Of a stretch of 64,000 nt of DNA, positions 1 to 7,725 are shown piece after piece. The position numbers and the translations under genes are program-made. The notes below the pieces were generated by a model. That model ran no database searches, was not told where the DNA came from, and worked only from the letters and a program-made list of their open reading frames with translations. Every line of letters starts with the position of its first letter. Position 1 is the first letter of the stretch. The DNA is from DATAZK01 sp965199805 (GTDB lineage Bacteria; Actinomycetota; Actinomycetes; Frankiales; Frankiaceae): positions 806,001-870,000 of the forward strand of contig CBDATO010000001.1 of NCBI GenBank assembly GCA_965199805.1, read 5' to 3'.

Positions 1-237
1 CACGCCCTCCATGACCGACTCGAGACGCAGGTCGAGAACGAGGTCGCTGCCGGGCGCGATGACGGCCATGCCTAGGCCACCGAGCTCCGGGGGTGCCGGA
101 TCCGTCCGCTGGGTACGCCGCATCGACCCGGGCCGTCGACCGAGCTCGCGCGTGTCGAGCACGAGCGGTCGCCTCGGGTCGAGCCGGTGGCGCGGGCTCT
201 GCGCGGAGGCCGGGGTGGCCCCGCGGGGAGCGGTCAT
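1..237 (-). CDS. DUF177/YceD family protein, N-terminal part (runs off the window)
   Basis: Reading the minus strand from an ATG at 237 gives 79 open codons to the window edge, so the 3' part is missing. The translation contains PLVLDTRELGRRPGSM followed about 30 residues later by LVLDLRLESVMEGV, which is the typical start of actinobacterial DUF177 (YceD) proteins. In this phylum the gene normally sits just upstream of rpmF and rnc and downstream of coaD, as here. YceD proteins are linked to 23S rRNA or ribosome assembly; the exact role is not established. No strong Shine-Dalgarno is visible upstream, and 145 bases separate it from the preceding gene. The family call is firm; function is inferred from family and context. 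Confidence 0.8.
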   Translation of the reverse strand, partial: MTAPRGATPASAQSPRHRLDPRRPLVLDTRELGRRPGSMRRTQRTDPAPPELGGLGMAVIAPGSDLVLDLRLESVMEGV

Positions 238-382
238 CTTGGGCACGGGTCTACGACTGATCTCGTTCGGTGGGGAAGGGGTGGAGGCCCGGGCTGCAGG
301 CTGGGACCTGCCGGGGCACAGCCGCCCAGTCTACAAGCCGCGCAGACGGGCGTACGGCGACGTCACGCCGCCGGACGACGGC

Positions 383-1072
383 TCAGGCGTGGGCCGACGC
401 GTTGGGGGCGGCCCGGTCGTCGGACGGGTACGCGCCGCCCTCCTCGGGGTCGTACTCGCCGGTGGCGTACTCCCCCTGCGCCGGGTCACCGACGTAGTCC
501 TGCTCGGTGGCGCCCGCCGTCCAGGTGAGCTGCTCACCCTCGGCGTAGTCGCCCTCGCCGTAGCGGGCGTACTCCTGCTCGGCCTGGGCGCGCGACTCCG
601 CGATCCGCTCGCGTCCGCGGCTCACGGCGTCGAGCGAGCTGTTGAGCAGCTGCTCGAAGCGTGCGAGCGAGCCGTCGATGTAGTCGTCGGTCTGGTCGCG
701 CATGCGCATCGCCTCGGCTTCGGCGGCTTCCGCGATCTCGGCGGAGACCCGCTGCGCCTCCTCGACCAGCCCGTTCTCCGAGACCAGCCGGTTGCGCTCC
801 ACGCGGGCCTCGGCGACGACCCGATCGGCCTCGGTGCGCGCCGTGACGAGGATGTCGTCGGCCTGCGCCCGGGCGTCTTCCTGCACCGCGTTGCGCTCGC
901 GGAGCAGCGAGCGCGCCTCCGACATCTCGGCCGGGAGCAGCTGCCTCAGCTCCTCCAGCGCGCCGAGCAGCGTGGGCCGGTCGATGACCGCGGCAGAGCC
1001 CGAGAGCGCCTTGCCTTTGGCGGTCTCCACCATGGTGATGATCTCGTCGAGCTTGCCCTGCACGTCCGGCAT
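383..1072 (-). CDS. DivIVA-like coiled-coil protein (ATP synthase F0 subunit b-like)
   Basis: A 229-residue protein. Residues about 45-150 are rich in E, A, R and Q with heptad-like spacing and form a long predicted coiled coil. The last 60 residues are acidic and low in complexity (repeated YGEGDY, GEYATGEYD). There is no signal peptide or membrane segment. Proteins of this kind lie between coaD and DUF177/rpmF in many actinomycetes and are usually annotated as cell division initiation or DivIVA-like proteins. They may act in polar growth or as cytoskeletal scaffolds, but that is inference. The ATG start lies 24 bases after the coaD stop, so it is probably in the recG-rsmD-coaD operon. Confidence 0.75.
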   Translation of the reverse strand: MPDVQGKLDEIITMVETAKGKALSGSAAVIDRPTLLGALEELRQLLPAEMSEARSLLRERNAVQEDARAQADDILVTARTEADRVVAEARVERNRLVSENGLVEEAQRVSAEIAEAAEAEAMRMRDQTDDYIDGSLARFEQLLNSSLDAVSRGRERIAESRAQAEQEYARYGEGDYAEGEQLTWTAGATEQDYVGDPAQGEYATGEYDPEEGGAYPSDDRAAPNASAHA

Positions 1073-1096
1073 GCGGGTCAGCCTATGGCAGGCGGC

Positions 1097-1594
1097 TCAG
1101 CGGGTGGAAAGCTTCGCGGCCATCCGGTCGAGCACGTAGGCCGGAACGAGGTGGCTGACGTCGCCGCCCCACGTCGCCACCTCCTTGACCAGGCTCGAGG
1201 ACAGGAACGACGAGGCCGGGTTGGTGCTCATGAAGAGCGTCTCGACGCCTTCGAGGGAGTGGTTCATCTGGGCCATCTGCAGCTCGTAGTCGAAGTCGCT
1301 GACTGCGCGCAGACCCTTGACGATCACGGGGATCTCGCGCTTGCGGCAGAACTCGACGAGCAATCCGTGGAACGACTCGACGAGCACGTTGCCGTACTGC
1401 GTCGTCGCCTCACGGAGCATCTCGATGCGCTCCTCGACCGAGAACATCCCGGCCTTGCTCTTGTTGATCATCACGGCGACGGTGACCTCGTCGTACAAGG
1501 CAGCCGTACGGCCGATGATGTCGAGGTGACCATTGGTCACGGGGTCGAAGGACCCTGGGCAGACGGCCCGGCGAAACGTGCTCGCAGCAGTCAT
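1097..1594 (-). CDS. coaD: phosphopantetheine adenylyltransferase CoaD
   Basis: CoaD joins 4'-phosphopantetheine to AMP from ATP to give dephospho-CoA, the fourth step of coenzyme A synthesis in the cytosol. The 165-residue protein has the nucleotidyltransferase signature PGSFDPVTNGH (TNGH at residues 20-23) and the C-terminal SSSLVKEVA segment that corresponds to the family's ISSTxVR motif. An upstream in-frame start would add 17 residues with no family match. The ATG at 1594 gives the usual length and has GGAG a few bases upstream. The gene starts 13 bases after the rsmD stop, a pairing very common in bacteria. Confidence 0.96.
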   Translation of the reverse strand: MTAASTFRRAVCPGSFDPVTNGHLDIIGRTAALYDEVTVAVMINKSKAGMFSVEERIEMLREATTQYGNVLVESFHGLLVEFCRKREIPVIVKGLRAVSDFDYELQMAQMNHSLEGVETLFMSTNPASSFLSSSLVKEVATWGGDVSHLVPAYVLDRMAAKLSTR

Positions 1595-1607
1595 GAGCGC
1601 TCCGCGG

Positions 1608-2159
1608 TCATGATCGCCAACCGTACCAGAGCACGGTGTCTCCATATCGGCGGGTCTCGGCCGGTTCGAAGCCGTCCGGCAGGACGAGCTGCGGGCTGCG
1701 GATGTCGCGTTCCACGACGATCACCTCGGACGCGAGCCCGGCGGCCACCGGCAGGAGCTCGTCGATCTCCGCCGCGTACGGCGGGTCGAGGAAGACGACG
1801 TCGTACGTCCGTGGCGGGCTCTCGGCGGCGAATGTGGCCAGCACCGTCTCCGCCCGCCCGGCCGACACCTGCGCCCCCGGCAGCCCGACGGCCGCGACGT
1901 TGGCGGCGAGCACGCGCCGCACGCCCGGGTCGGCCTCGACGAGCGCTGCGCCCGCCGCGCCACGCGAGAGCAGCTCGAGGGCGACGGCCCCGCTGCCGGC
2001 GAAGGCGTCCAGCACGGTACGGCCGGCCAGACCCCCCAACCCGGCCTCGAGCGCGGAGGCGAGCGCCTCACGGACCCGCTCGGAGGTGGGACGGACGAGC
2101 CGGCCCGGGGGGACGGTGATCCGCCGGCCCCCGGCGCGCCCGCCGACGATGCGCGGCAC
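1608..2159 (-). CDS. rsmD: 16S rRNA (guanine966-N2)-methyltransferase RsmD
   Basis: RsmD methylates G966 of 16S rRNA using S-adenosylmethionine. The 183-residue protein shows the SAM-binding motif DAFAGSGAVALE (residues 51-62) and the catalytic DPPY motif at 125-128, and begins with the conserved MPRIVGGRAGGRRI. The start is GTG at 2159, immediately after the recG stop codon with no spacer, so translation is probably coupled to recG. Length and motifs are normal for the family. Confidence 0.95.
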   Translation of the reverse strand: MPRIVGGRAGGRRITVPPGRLVRPTSERVREALASALEAGLGGLAGRTVLDAFAGSGAVALELLSRGAAGAALVEADPGVRRVLAANVAAVGLPGAQVSAGRAETVLATFAAESPPRTYDVVFLDPPYAAEIDELLPVAAGLASEVIVVERDIRSPQLVLPDGFEPAETRRYGDTVLWYGWRS

Positions 2160-4364
2160 TCAGCCCTTCTCCAGGTAGGCGGCCTGCTCCTCGTCGAGCC
2201 GGCGGGACAGCACGCCGGCGAGGACCGGATGTGCGGTGAGGTCCGGATCGGCCTCGACGATTGCCGTCGCCTCGTCGCGGGCCTGGTGCAGCAGCGGCTC
2301 GTCACGCAGCAGGTCGAGCAGCTTCAGCGAGCGGCGTCGGCCGGACTGTGCGGCGCCGAGCACGTCACCCTCGCGCCGCTCGCGCAGGTCGAGCCGGGCG
2401 AGCTCGGCACCGTCGAGCGTGGCGGCGACCGCCTCGACCCGCGCCCGGGCCGGGGTGCCCTCGCCGGCTTCGGTGTAGAGCAGGCACCAGCCGGCCGCGC
2501 TGCCCCGACCGACCCGGCCGCGCAGCTGGTGCAGCTGCGAGACGCCGAACCGGTCGGCGTCCAGAATCACCATCACAGTCGCGTTGGGCACGTCGACCCC
2601 CACCTCGACCATCGTCGTGGCGACCAGGACGTCCAGCTCACCGGAGACGAACCGGCGCATCACCTTGTCCTTCTCGTCGCTCGGCAGCCGTCCGTGCAGG
2701 GCCGCCACCCGCAGCCCCGCGAGCGGCCCCGCGATGAGCCCCGGGAGCGCGTCGAGCACCGCGATGGGCGGCTTCCGGGTCTCGGAGCCGTCGTCATCTG
2801 CGGGGGCGTCGTCGGGGTCGACCTCGTCGAGGTCCACGGTGGATCGGGCACCCGGCGGCTTCTGGTCGTCGGTCTCGCCGATCCGGGGGCAGACCACGAA
2901 CGCCTGGTGCCCGGCACCGACCTCCTCGCGGATCCGGGCCCACATCCGTTCGCGCAGCGCGGGATGTGCCACATGGCTGCGGATCGGCTGGCGCCCCTTC
3001 GGCAGCTCGGTGAGCTCGCTGGTGTCGAGGTCGCCGAAGACGGTCATGGCGACGGTGCGCGGGATCGGTGTGGCGGTCATGACCAGCAGGTGAGGCGGGG
3101 TGCCGCCGCCGGCCTCCGCCTTTGCACGCAACGTGTCGCGTTGTTCGACGCCGAAACGGTGCTGCTCGTCGACCACGACCAGGCCGAGCTCCCGGAACGT
3201 GGTGCTCTGCGAGAGCAGCGCGTGGGTGCCGACGACGATGCCGGCGGAGCCGTCGGCGATGGCCTCGGCCGCCACCCGCCGGACGGGCGCCGGCTGCGAG
3301 CCGGTGAGCAGCACGATCCGCGTCGCCTCGTCGGCGCTGCCGAGCTCACCGGCGTTGCCAAGTGGGCCGAGCATGGCCCGCAGACTGCGCTCGTGCTGGG
3401 TGGCCAGCACCTCCGTGGGCGCGAGCAGGGCCGCCTGACCACCGGCGTCGATGACGGTCAGCATCGCGCGCAGCGCCACGACCGTCTTGCCCGAGCCGAC
3501 CTCCCCCTGCAGCAGCCGGTGCATCGGGTGCGTCCGCGCCAGGTCCTCGGCGATCGCCTCCCCGACCGCGCGCTGACCTGCGGTGAGCTCGAACGGCATG
3601 GCGCGCTCGAAGGCGGCCCGCAACCCGTCCGGACGCTCCGGGCGGGCGACGGCCGTCTGCCGCTCGACCGCCCGGCGCCGCTGCGCGAGGGCGACCTGGA
3701 CGACGACGGCCTCGTCCCAGCGCAGCCGGGCCTGACCGGTCTTGACGTCGGCCCACGAGCCCGGGCGGTGGATGCGTTCGTACGACTCGCGCAGGCCGGG
3801 CAGCTGATGCCGGCTCCGCAGGTCGCTCGGCAAGGGATCGGGCAGCTCACCGACGGCGCCGAGCACCGTCCGGAGCGCCTTGCGGATGTTCCAGCTCGGC
3901 AGCTTGGCCGTCGCTGCGTAGACCGGGATCAGCCCGCCTGCGAAGTCGTCTTCCTCTTCCTCGTTGACCTGCGGATTCGTCAGCCGCCGGACCGGTGACC
4001 GGCCGAACACCTCGACCTTGCCGGCGAGCATCACCCGCGAGCCGACCGGATGCTTGGCCTCGAGGTAGACCCGGTTGAAGAAGGTCACGGTCATCTCGGA
4101 CGTGTCGTCGCTGATGACCCAGTCCAGCTTGTGCCGTTTGCGGTCGAGCCAGCGACCGGTCGACTTGACGATTTTGGCCTGGACGGTGACCTCGTCGCCG
4201 ACGAAGAGGTCGCGGAGCGACGTCAGCTTGCCGCGCTCGTCGTACCGGCGCGGGATGTGGTCGAGCAGGTCACCAACGGTGTGCAGGTCGAGTGCGGACT
4301 CGAGCACCTTGACCGTCTTGCCGCCGAGCACCCGGTTGACCGGCTCGGCGAGGATGTCGGTCAC
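2160..4364 (-). CDS. recG: ATP-dependent DNA helicase RecG
   Basis: RecG reverses stalled replication forks and branch-migrates Holliday junctions. From a GTG at 4364 the protein is 734 residues, normal for actinobacteria. It has an N-terminal wedge/OB domain, a Walker A motif GEVGSGKT near residue 287, a Walker B-type DEQHRFG near 395, and the helicase C-terminal motif with QLRGRVGRG. An acidic insert of about 35 residues (DLDEVDPDDAPADDDG) sits between the helicase lobes. The frame stays open upstream to 4814, but that extension would cross the divergent rpmB gene and does not resemble RecG, so the later start is preferred. Confidence 0.95.
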   Translation of the reverse strand: MTDILAEPVNRVLGGKTVKVLESALDLHTVGDLLDHIPRRYDERGKLTSLRDLFVGDEVTVQAKIVKSTGRWLDRKRHKLDWVISDDTSEMTVTFFNRVYLEAKHPVGSRVMLAGKVEVFGRSPVRRLTNPQVNEEEEDDFAGGLIPVYAATAKLPSWNIRKALRTVLGAVGELPDPLPSDLRSRHQLPGLRESYERIHRPGSWADVKTGQARLRWDEAVVVQVALAQRRRAVERQTAVARPERPDGLRAAFERAMPFELTAGQRAVGEAIAEDLARTHPMHRLLQGEVGSGKTVVALRAMLTVIDAGGQAALLAPTEVLATQHERSLRAMLGPLGNAGELGSADEATRIVLLTGSQPAPVRRVAAEAIADGSAGIVVGTHALLSQSTTFRELGLVVVDEQHRFGVEQRDTLRAKAEAGGGTPPHLLVMTATPIPRTVAMTVFGDLDTSELTELPKGRQPIRSHVAHPALRERMWARIREEVGAGHQAFVVCPRIGETDDQKPPGARSTVDLDEVDPDDAPADDDGSETRKPPIAVLDALPGLIAGPLAGLRVAALHGRLPSDEKDKVMRRFVSGELDVLVATTMVEVGVDVPNATVMVILDADRFGVSQLHQLRGRVGRGSAAGWCLLYTEAGEGTPARARVEAVAATLDGAELARLDLRERREGDVLGAAQSGRRRSLKLLDLLRDEPLLHQARDEATAIVEADPDLTAHPVLAGVLSRRLDEEQAAYLEKG

Positions 4365-4539
4365 GCCGTCTCCCGTCTCCCGTCCGCCGTCGGCTGGGCC
4401 GAGCGTACGGTCGCAGAGGCCGCATGCGTCGCAGGCCTTCCGGTACTGTGGATCGCTGAGCCCGTCGGCCCCGTTCGGCGGCCTGGCCTTCATGACCCGG
4501 GCCTGAACTTTCCTGCTTCTCGACTTTTCGGAGTGAACT

Positions 4540-4728
4540 GTGTCCTCGGTATGCGACATCTGCCAAAAGGGACCAGGCTTCGGCATGGCGGTCTCGCACT
4601 CCCACCGGCGCACCCCGCGGCGCTGGAACCCCAACATCCAGACCGTGCACGCGATCGTGGGCAAGACCCCGAAGCGCCTGAACGTCTGCACCTCCTGCCT
4701 CAAGGCCGGCAAGGTCACCCGGGCGTAG
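4540..4728 (+). CDS. rpmB: 50S ribosomal protein L28, zinc-binding form
   Basis: A 62-residue L28 of the large ribosomal subunit, with the usual GMAVSHSHRRTPRRWNPN core. Four cysteines are present as CDIC near the N-terminus and CTSC near the C-terminus, so this is the C+ form that binds zinc; high-GC actinobacteria often also carry a C-minus paralogue elsewhere. The start is GTG at 4540 with CGGAG seven bases upstream. It is divergent from recG across 175 bases that hold both promoters, and convergent with thiD. Confidence 0.96.
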   Translation: MSSVCDICQKGPGFGMAVSHSHRRTPRRWNPNIQTVHAIVGKTPKRLNVCTSCLKAGKVTRA

Positions 4729-4767
4729 TTCAGCCCTTCTTCGCCGCCTGACCCCGGTGCCGCCCGG

Positions 4768-5556
4768 CTACTGGTGCAGGCGCCAGGCGTGATCGACCGG
4801 TCCGATGCCGCCACCCAGGGCGAAGCCGTGCGCGATCGCGCCGGTCACGTAGTCCTTCGCGGCTCCGACCGCGTCGGGCACCGACGCACCCTTGGCGAGC
4901 CCGGCGCAGATCGCTGACGCCAGCGTGCAGCCGGTGCCGTGGGTGTGCCGGTTGTCCAGCCGCTCGCTGCGCAGCTCGATCGACGTCGACCCGTCGGTGA
5001 GCAGGTCGACGGCGTCGCCGGCCAAATGACCGCCCTTGACGAGCACCCAGGCGGGCCCGTACGCGAGCAGCGCCTCGGCGGCCTTGGCCAGGTGGGCCGG
5101 CTCGCTGACCTCGAGACCGGTGAGCCGGCGTACCTCGTCGAGGTTGGGCGTGACGACCGTCGCGAGCGGCATGAGCTCGGTGCGCAGTGCCTCGAGCGCC
5201 TCGTCACCGATGAGCGTGTCGCCGTGCTTGCTGACCGCCACCGGGTCGACGACGAGCGGCGCGGCACTGCCCCGCAGCTCGTCGGCGACCGCGACCACCA
5301 GCGTGGCCGAGCCGAGCATCCCGGTCTTGACGGCGTCGGCGCCGATGTCGTCCAGCACGGCCCGGATCTGACTGCGGACGGCCTCGACCGGCAGCTCCCA
5401 GACCCCGGTGACGCCGAGCGAGTTCTGCGCCGTGACGGCGGTGATCGCCGACATCCCGTGCACGCCGAGCGCCAGCATGGTCTTGAGGTCGGCCTGGATG
5501 CCGGCGCCGCCCCCGGAGTCGGAGCCGGCGATGGTCAGGCAGAGGGGCGGGGCCAC
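4768..5556 (-). CDS. thiD: hydroxymethylpyrimidine/phosphomethylpyrimidine kinase ThiD
   Basis: ThiD phosphorylates HMP and HMP-phosphate to supply the pyrimidine half of thiamine. The protein is 262 residues from the GTG at 5556, with TIAGSDSGGGAGIQADLKT at the N-terminus, VDPVAVSKHGDTL in the middle and the anion-hole/catalytic NRHTHGTGCTLASAI near the C-terminus. An in-frame ATG further upstream would overlap thiL and add unmatched residues. It lies 10 bases after thiL, consistent with a thiL-thiD thiamine operon. Confidence 0.94.
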   Translation of the reverse strand: MAPPLCLTIAGSDSGGGAGIQADLKTMLALGVHGMSAITAVTAQNSLGVTGVWELPVEAVRSQIRAVLDDIGADAVKTGMLGSATLVVAVADELRGSAAPLVVDPVAVSKHGDTLIGDEALEALRTELMPLATVVTPNLDEVRRLTGLEVSEPAHLAKAAEALLAYGPAWVLVKGGHLAGDAVDLLTDGSTSIELRSERLDNRHTHGTGCTLASAICAGLAKGASVPDAVGAAKDYVTGAIAHGFALGGGIGPVDHAWRLHQ

Positions 5557-5566
5557 GGTTCGCAAG

Positions 5567-6490
5567 CTAGCCGTTCGCTCCGAAGTGTTGGAACGCACGG
5601 ATCTCGGGCTCGGCGCCGTCGACCAGCACGAGCGGCCCCGTCCCCCGGGCCGTGATCCCGCCGATCACCACCGCCCCCTCCGGCAGGACCGCGTCCGCCG
5701 GGGCGGTGAAGAGCAGCGCATGGTCCTCGCCGCCGGTGAGCAGGTCGTCGTCGGTCACCCCGGCGGTGCCGAGCGGGCGCAGCGCGTCGAGCCGGAGCTC
5801 GGCGGCCACCCCGGACGCCTCCAGGATGTGCCCGAGGTCGCCGAGCAGCCCGTCGCTCACGTCGCACATGGCCGTCGCGCCGGCCGCAGCCAGCTGGGGC
5901 CCCGCGGCGTACGGGGGCAGCGGGCGGCGGTGGGCGTAGACCAGCACCCCGTCGAGCGCGCCGCCCTGCAGCTCCCGCAGGCCCGCGGCGGACCAGCCGA
6001 GCCGTCCGACGACACCGATCACGTCGCCGGGCCGGGCGCCCGAGCGCAGCACCGGCTCGCCGTCGAGCACCCCGAGCGCCGTCCCGGAGACCACCATCTG
6101 GGGCGAGCTCACCAGGTCACCGCCGACGAGCTGGGCACCCGCCCGCTCGCATTCGGCCCGTACGCCGCCGGTGAAGGCGTCGAAGTCCTCCAGCGCCAGC
6201 CGGGCCGGGGCACCGAGGCCGATCAGCAGCGTCGTCGGACGGGCACCCATGGCGGCGACGTCGGCGAGGTTCTGCGCCGCCGCCTTGCGGCCGATGTCGT
6301 ACGGGCTCGACCAGTCGCGCCGGAAGTGCACGCCCTCGACCAGCAGGTCCGTCGTGACGACGACCCGGCCGCCGGGCGCCTGCACGAGCGCCGCGTCGTC
6401 ACCCGGCCCCTCCGGCGGCGGCGGGACCCCGGCGCCCCTGCTGATCCGGGTGATCAACCCGAACTCTCCGAGGTCGCTGATTTCCGTCAT
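5567..6490 (-). CDS. thiL: thiamine-monophosphate kinase ThiL
   Basis: ThiL phosphorylates thiamine monophosphate to thiamine diphosphate, the last step of cofactor synthesis. The 307-residue protein starts at MTEISDLGEFGLI and shows GPGDDAALV (metal/ATP-binding Asp pair), TTDLLVEGVHFRRDW, MGARPTTLLIGLG and CDVSDGLLGDLGHI, all hallmarks of the AIR synthase-like ThiL family. The ATG at 6490 is preferred over one eight codons earlier because it matches the family start. It is divergent from the Lrp-domain gene, with about 90 bases of shared promoter region. Confidence 0.94.
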   Translation of the reverse strand: MTEISDLGEFGLITRISRGAGVPPPPEGPGDDAALVQAPGGRVVVTTDLLVEGVHFRRDWSSPYDIGRKAAAQNLADVAAMGARPTTLLIGLGAPARLALEDFDAFTGGVRAECERAGAQLVGGDLVSSPQMVVSGTALGVLDGEPVLRSGARPGDVIGVVGRLGWSAAGLRELQGGALDGVLVYAHRRPLPPYAAGPQLAAAGATAMCDVSDGLLGDLGHILEASGVAAELRLDALRPLGTAGVTDDDLLTGGEDHALLFTAPADAVLPEGAVVIGGITARGTGPLVLVDGAEPEIRAFQHFGANG

Positions 6491-6579
6491 ACTGCGTCCT
6501 GGCGTTGCAGGCACGCGATCCGCGAGGACGCGGAGCTCGCCGTTCGTCGCATCGCCATCCGTAGCAGCAGGGAGTGCTC

Positions 6580-6813
6580 GTGGTTCACGCCTACATCCTC
6601 ATCCAGACCGAGGTGGGGAAGGCGGCCGAGGTGGCCGCTCAGATCGCGAAGTTGGAGGGAGTCACCGAAGCCGAGGGTGTGACCGGCCCCTACGACGTGA
6701 TCGTGCGGGCCGAGGCGCAGAACGTCGACGAGCTCGGCAAGCTCGTCGTCGCCAAGGTCCAGGCCGTGGCCGGCATCACCCGCACCGTCAGCTGCACGGT
6801 CGTCCACCTCTAG
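6580..6813 (+). CDS. stand-alone Lrp/AsnC ligand-binding (RAM) domain protein
   Basis: A 77-residue protein made only of the ligand-sensing and dimerisation domain of Lrp/AsnC regulators (HAYILIQTEVGKAAEVAAQI ... VKAVGITRT-like end, GPYDVIV in the middle). It has no DNA-binding helix-turn-helix, so it cannot act alone as a repressor. Such proteins may bind amino acids or form mixed oligomers with full-length Lrp proteins; that is inference. The GTG at 6580 is chosen over a GTG two codons earlier because AGGGAG at 6569-6574 lies five bases before it. The DUF3515 gene begins five bases after its stop. Confidence 0.9.
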   Translation: MVHAYILIQTEVGKAAEVAAQIAKLEGVTEAEGVTGPYDVIVRAEAQNVDELGKLVVAKVQAVAGITRTVSCTVVHL

Positions 6814-6818
6814 TCCGC

Positions 6819-7358
6819 ATGGCGATCGCGACCCCACCCGAAGCCGCTCCGGCGCCCATTCGTGTGCGCCGGCTCCGGCTGCTGATCGGCCTCGGGTTCG
6901 CCGTGGTCGCCGTGATCACGGCGGTCGTCGTCGGCCTGGTCGTCGCCTCGGGCGGGGCCCCCAAGGTGGCGATCGGCGACGTGCCCACACCGTCCGCGGC
7001 CGACGCCGCTGCCTGCCGCACGCTGCAGGCAGCGCTGCCCGAGAGCATCAGCGACGGGCTGCCGACCCGGGCGGTCGAGCCGAACAGTCCGCTGGTGCAC
7101 GCCTGGGGCACCCCGGCCGTCGTGCTGCGCTGCGGGATCGAACGCCCGGCGAGCTACGACCCGGCCGGGGTGACGAGCGACATCAACGGCATCCTCTGGT
7201 ACAGCGCGGACGTCGGTGACGCCACCGTCTTCACCACCTTCCGGCGCACCCCCCGCGTCTCGCTGGCGATCCCCAAGTCCTACGAGATCCCGTTCGACGT
7301 GCTGGTGTCGCTGACGCCGACCCTCACCACCGGTACGCACCCGACCGACGTCCCCTGA
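6819..7358 (+). CDS. DUF3515 family membrane-anchored protein
   Basis: A 179-residue protein with one N-terminal membrane helix (about residues 18-45, LLIGLGFAVVAVITAVVVGLVVA) after a basic cytosolic tail, and an extracytoplasmic domain with two cysteines (in AACRTL and VLRCGIE) that may form a disulfide. The pattern, size and neighbours match actinobacterial DUF3515, which sits between ddl and thiL in many genomes. Function is unknown. It begins five bases after the Lrp-domain gene, and its ATG follows closely on that stop codon, so the two are probably co-transcribed. Confidence 0.85.
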   Translation: MAIATPPEAAPAPIRVRRLRLLIGLGFAVVAVITAVVVGLVVASGGAPKVAIGDVPTPSAADAAACRTLQAALPESISDGLPTRAVEPNSPLVHAWGTPAVVLRCGIERPASYDPAGVTSDINGILWYSADVGDATVFTTFRRTPRVSLAIPKSYEIPFDVLVSLTPTLTTGTHPTDVP

Positions 7359-7368
7359 GGCCGGACGG

Positions 7369-7725
7369 TCAGCGAGCGCAGTCGATGCAGGTGCGCGCCG
7401 ACGGCCGGGCCTGCAGCCGGCCGGCCGCGATGGGTTGGCCGCACACCTCGCAGATGCCGTACGCGTCGCGGTCCAGCTCGTCGAGCGCCTTGTCGACCTC
7501 GGCCAGCCGCTCCCGGGCCTGCGCCAGCAGCGCGGAGGCCTGCGAGCGCTCGAAGGCGATCGTCGCGCCCTCGGGGTCGTGCTCGTCGTCGACGTTGGTG
7601 CCGTTGCCGGCCTCCACCAGCGCGGCGAACTCGGCCTCGAGCGCGGCGATGCGGTCCTCGGCATGGCGGCGGCTCGTCTGCAGCCGCTCACGAATGAGCG
7701 GGTCGGCCGGCAGCGGCTCGCTCAC
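7369..7725 (-). CDS. DksA/TraR-type zinc finger protein
   Basis: A 118-residue protein with a coiled-coil hairpin (about residues 10-85) and a C-terminal C4 zinc finger: C92, C95, C113 and C116. Members of this family enter the RNA polymerase secondary channel or act as small transcription factors; no substrate can be assigned. The GTG start at 7725 overlaps the ddl stop as GTGA, so it is probably translationally coupled to the D-Ala-D-Ala ligase. The acidic loop NVDDEHDPEG sits at the tip of the coiled coil, where DksA has its functional aspartates, but the exact DxxDxA motif is not evident. Confidence 0.88.
   Translation of the reverse strand: MSEPLPADPLIRERLQTSRRHAEDRIAALEAEFAALVEAGNGTNVDDEHDPEGATIAFERSQASALLAQARERLAEVDKALDELDRDAYGICEVCGQPIAAGRLQARPSARTCIDCAR

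Noticed and set aside
11..2119. Very long open frame on the plus strand across DUF177, coaD and rsmD
   Set aside because: It is the opposite-strand shadow of high-GC coding; it shows no family motif, while the minus-strand genes have complete motifs.
4365..4539. RNA gene between recG and rpmB
   Set aside because: The 175 bases show no cloverleaf or strong fold and are explained as a divergent promoter region.
4365..4814. Upstream extension of RecG
   Set aside because: It crosses the divergent rpmB gene, has no RecG-like sequence and would make the protein 150 residues too long.
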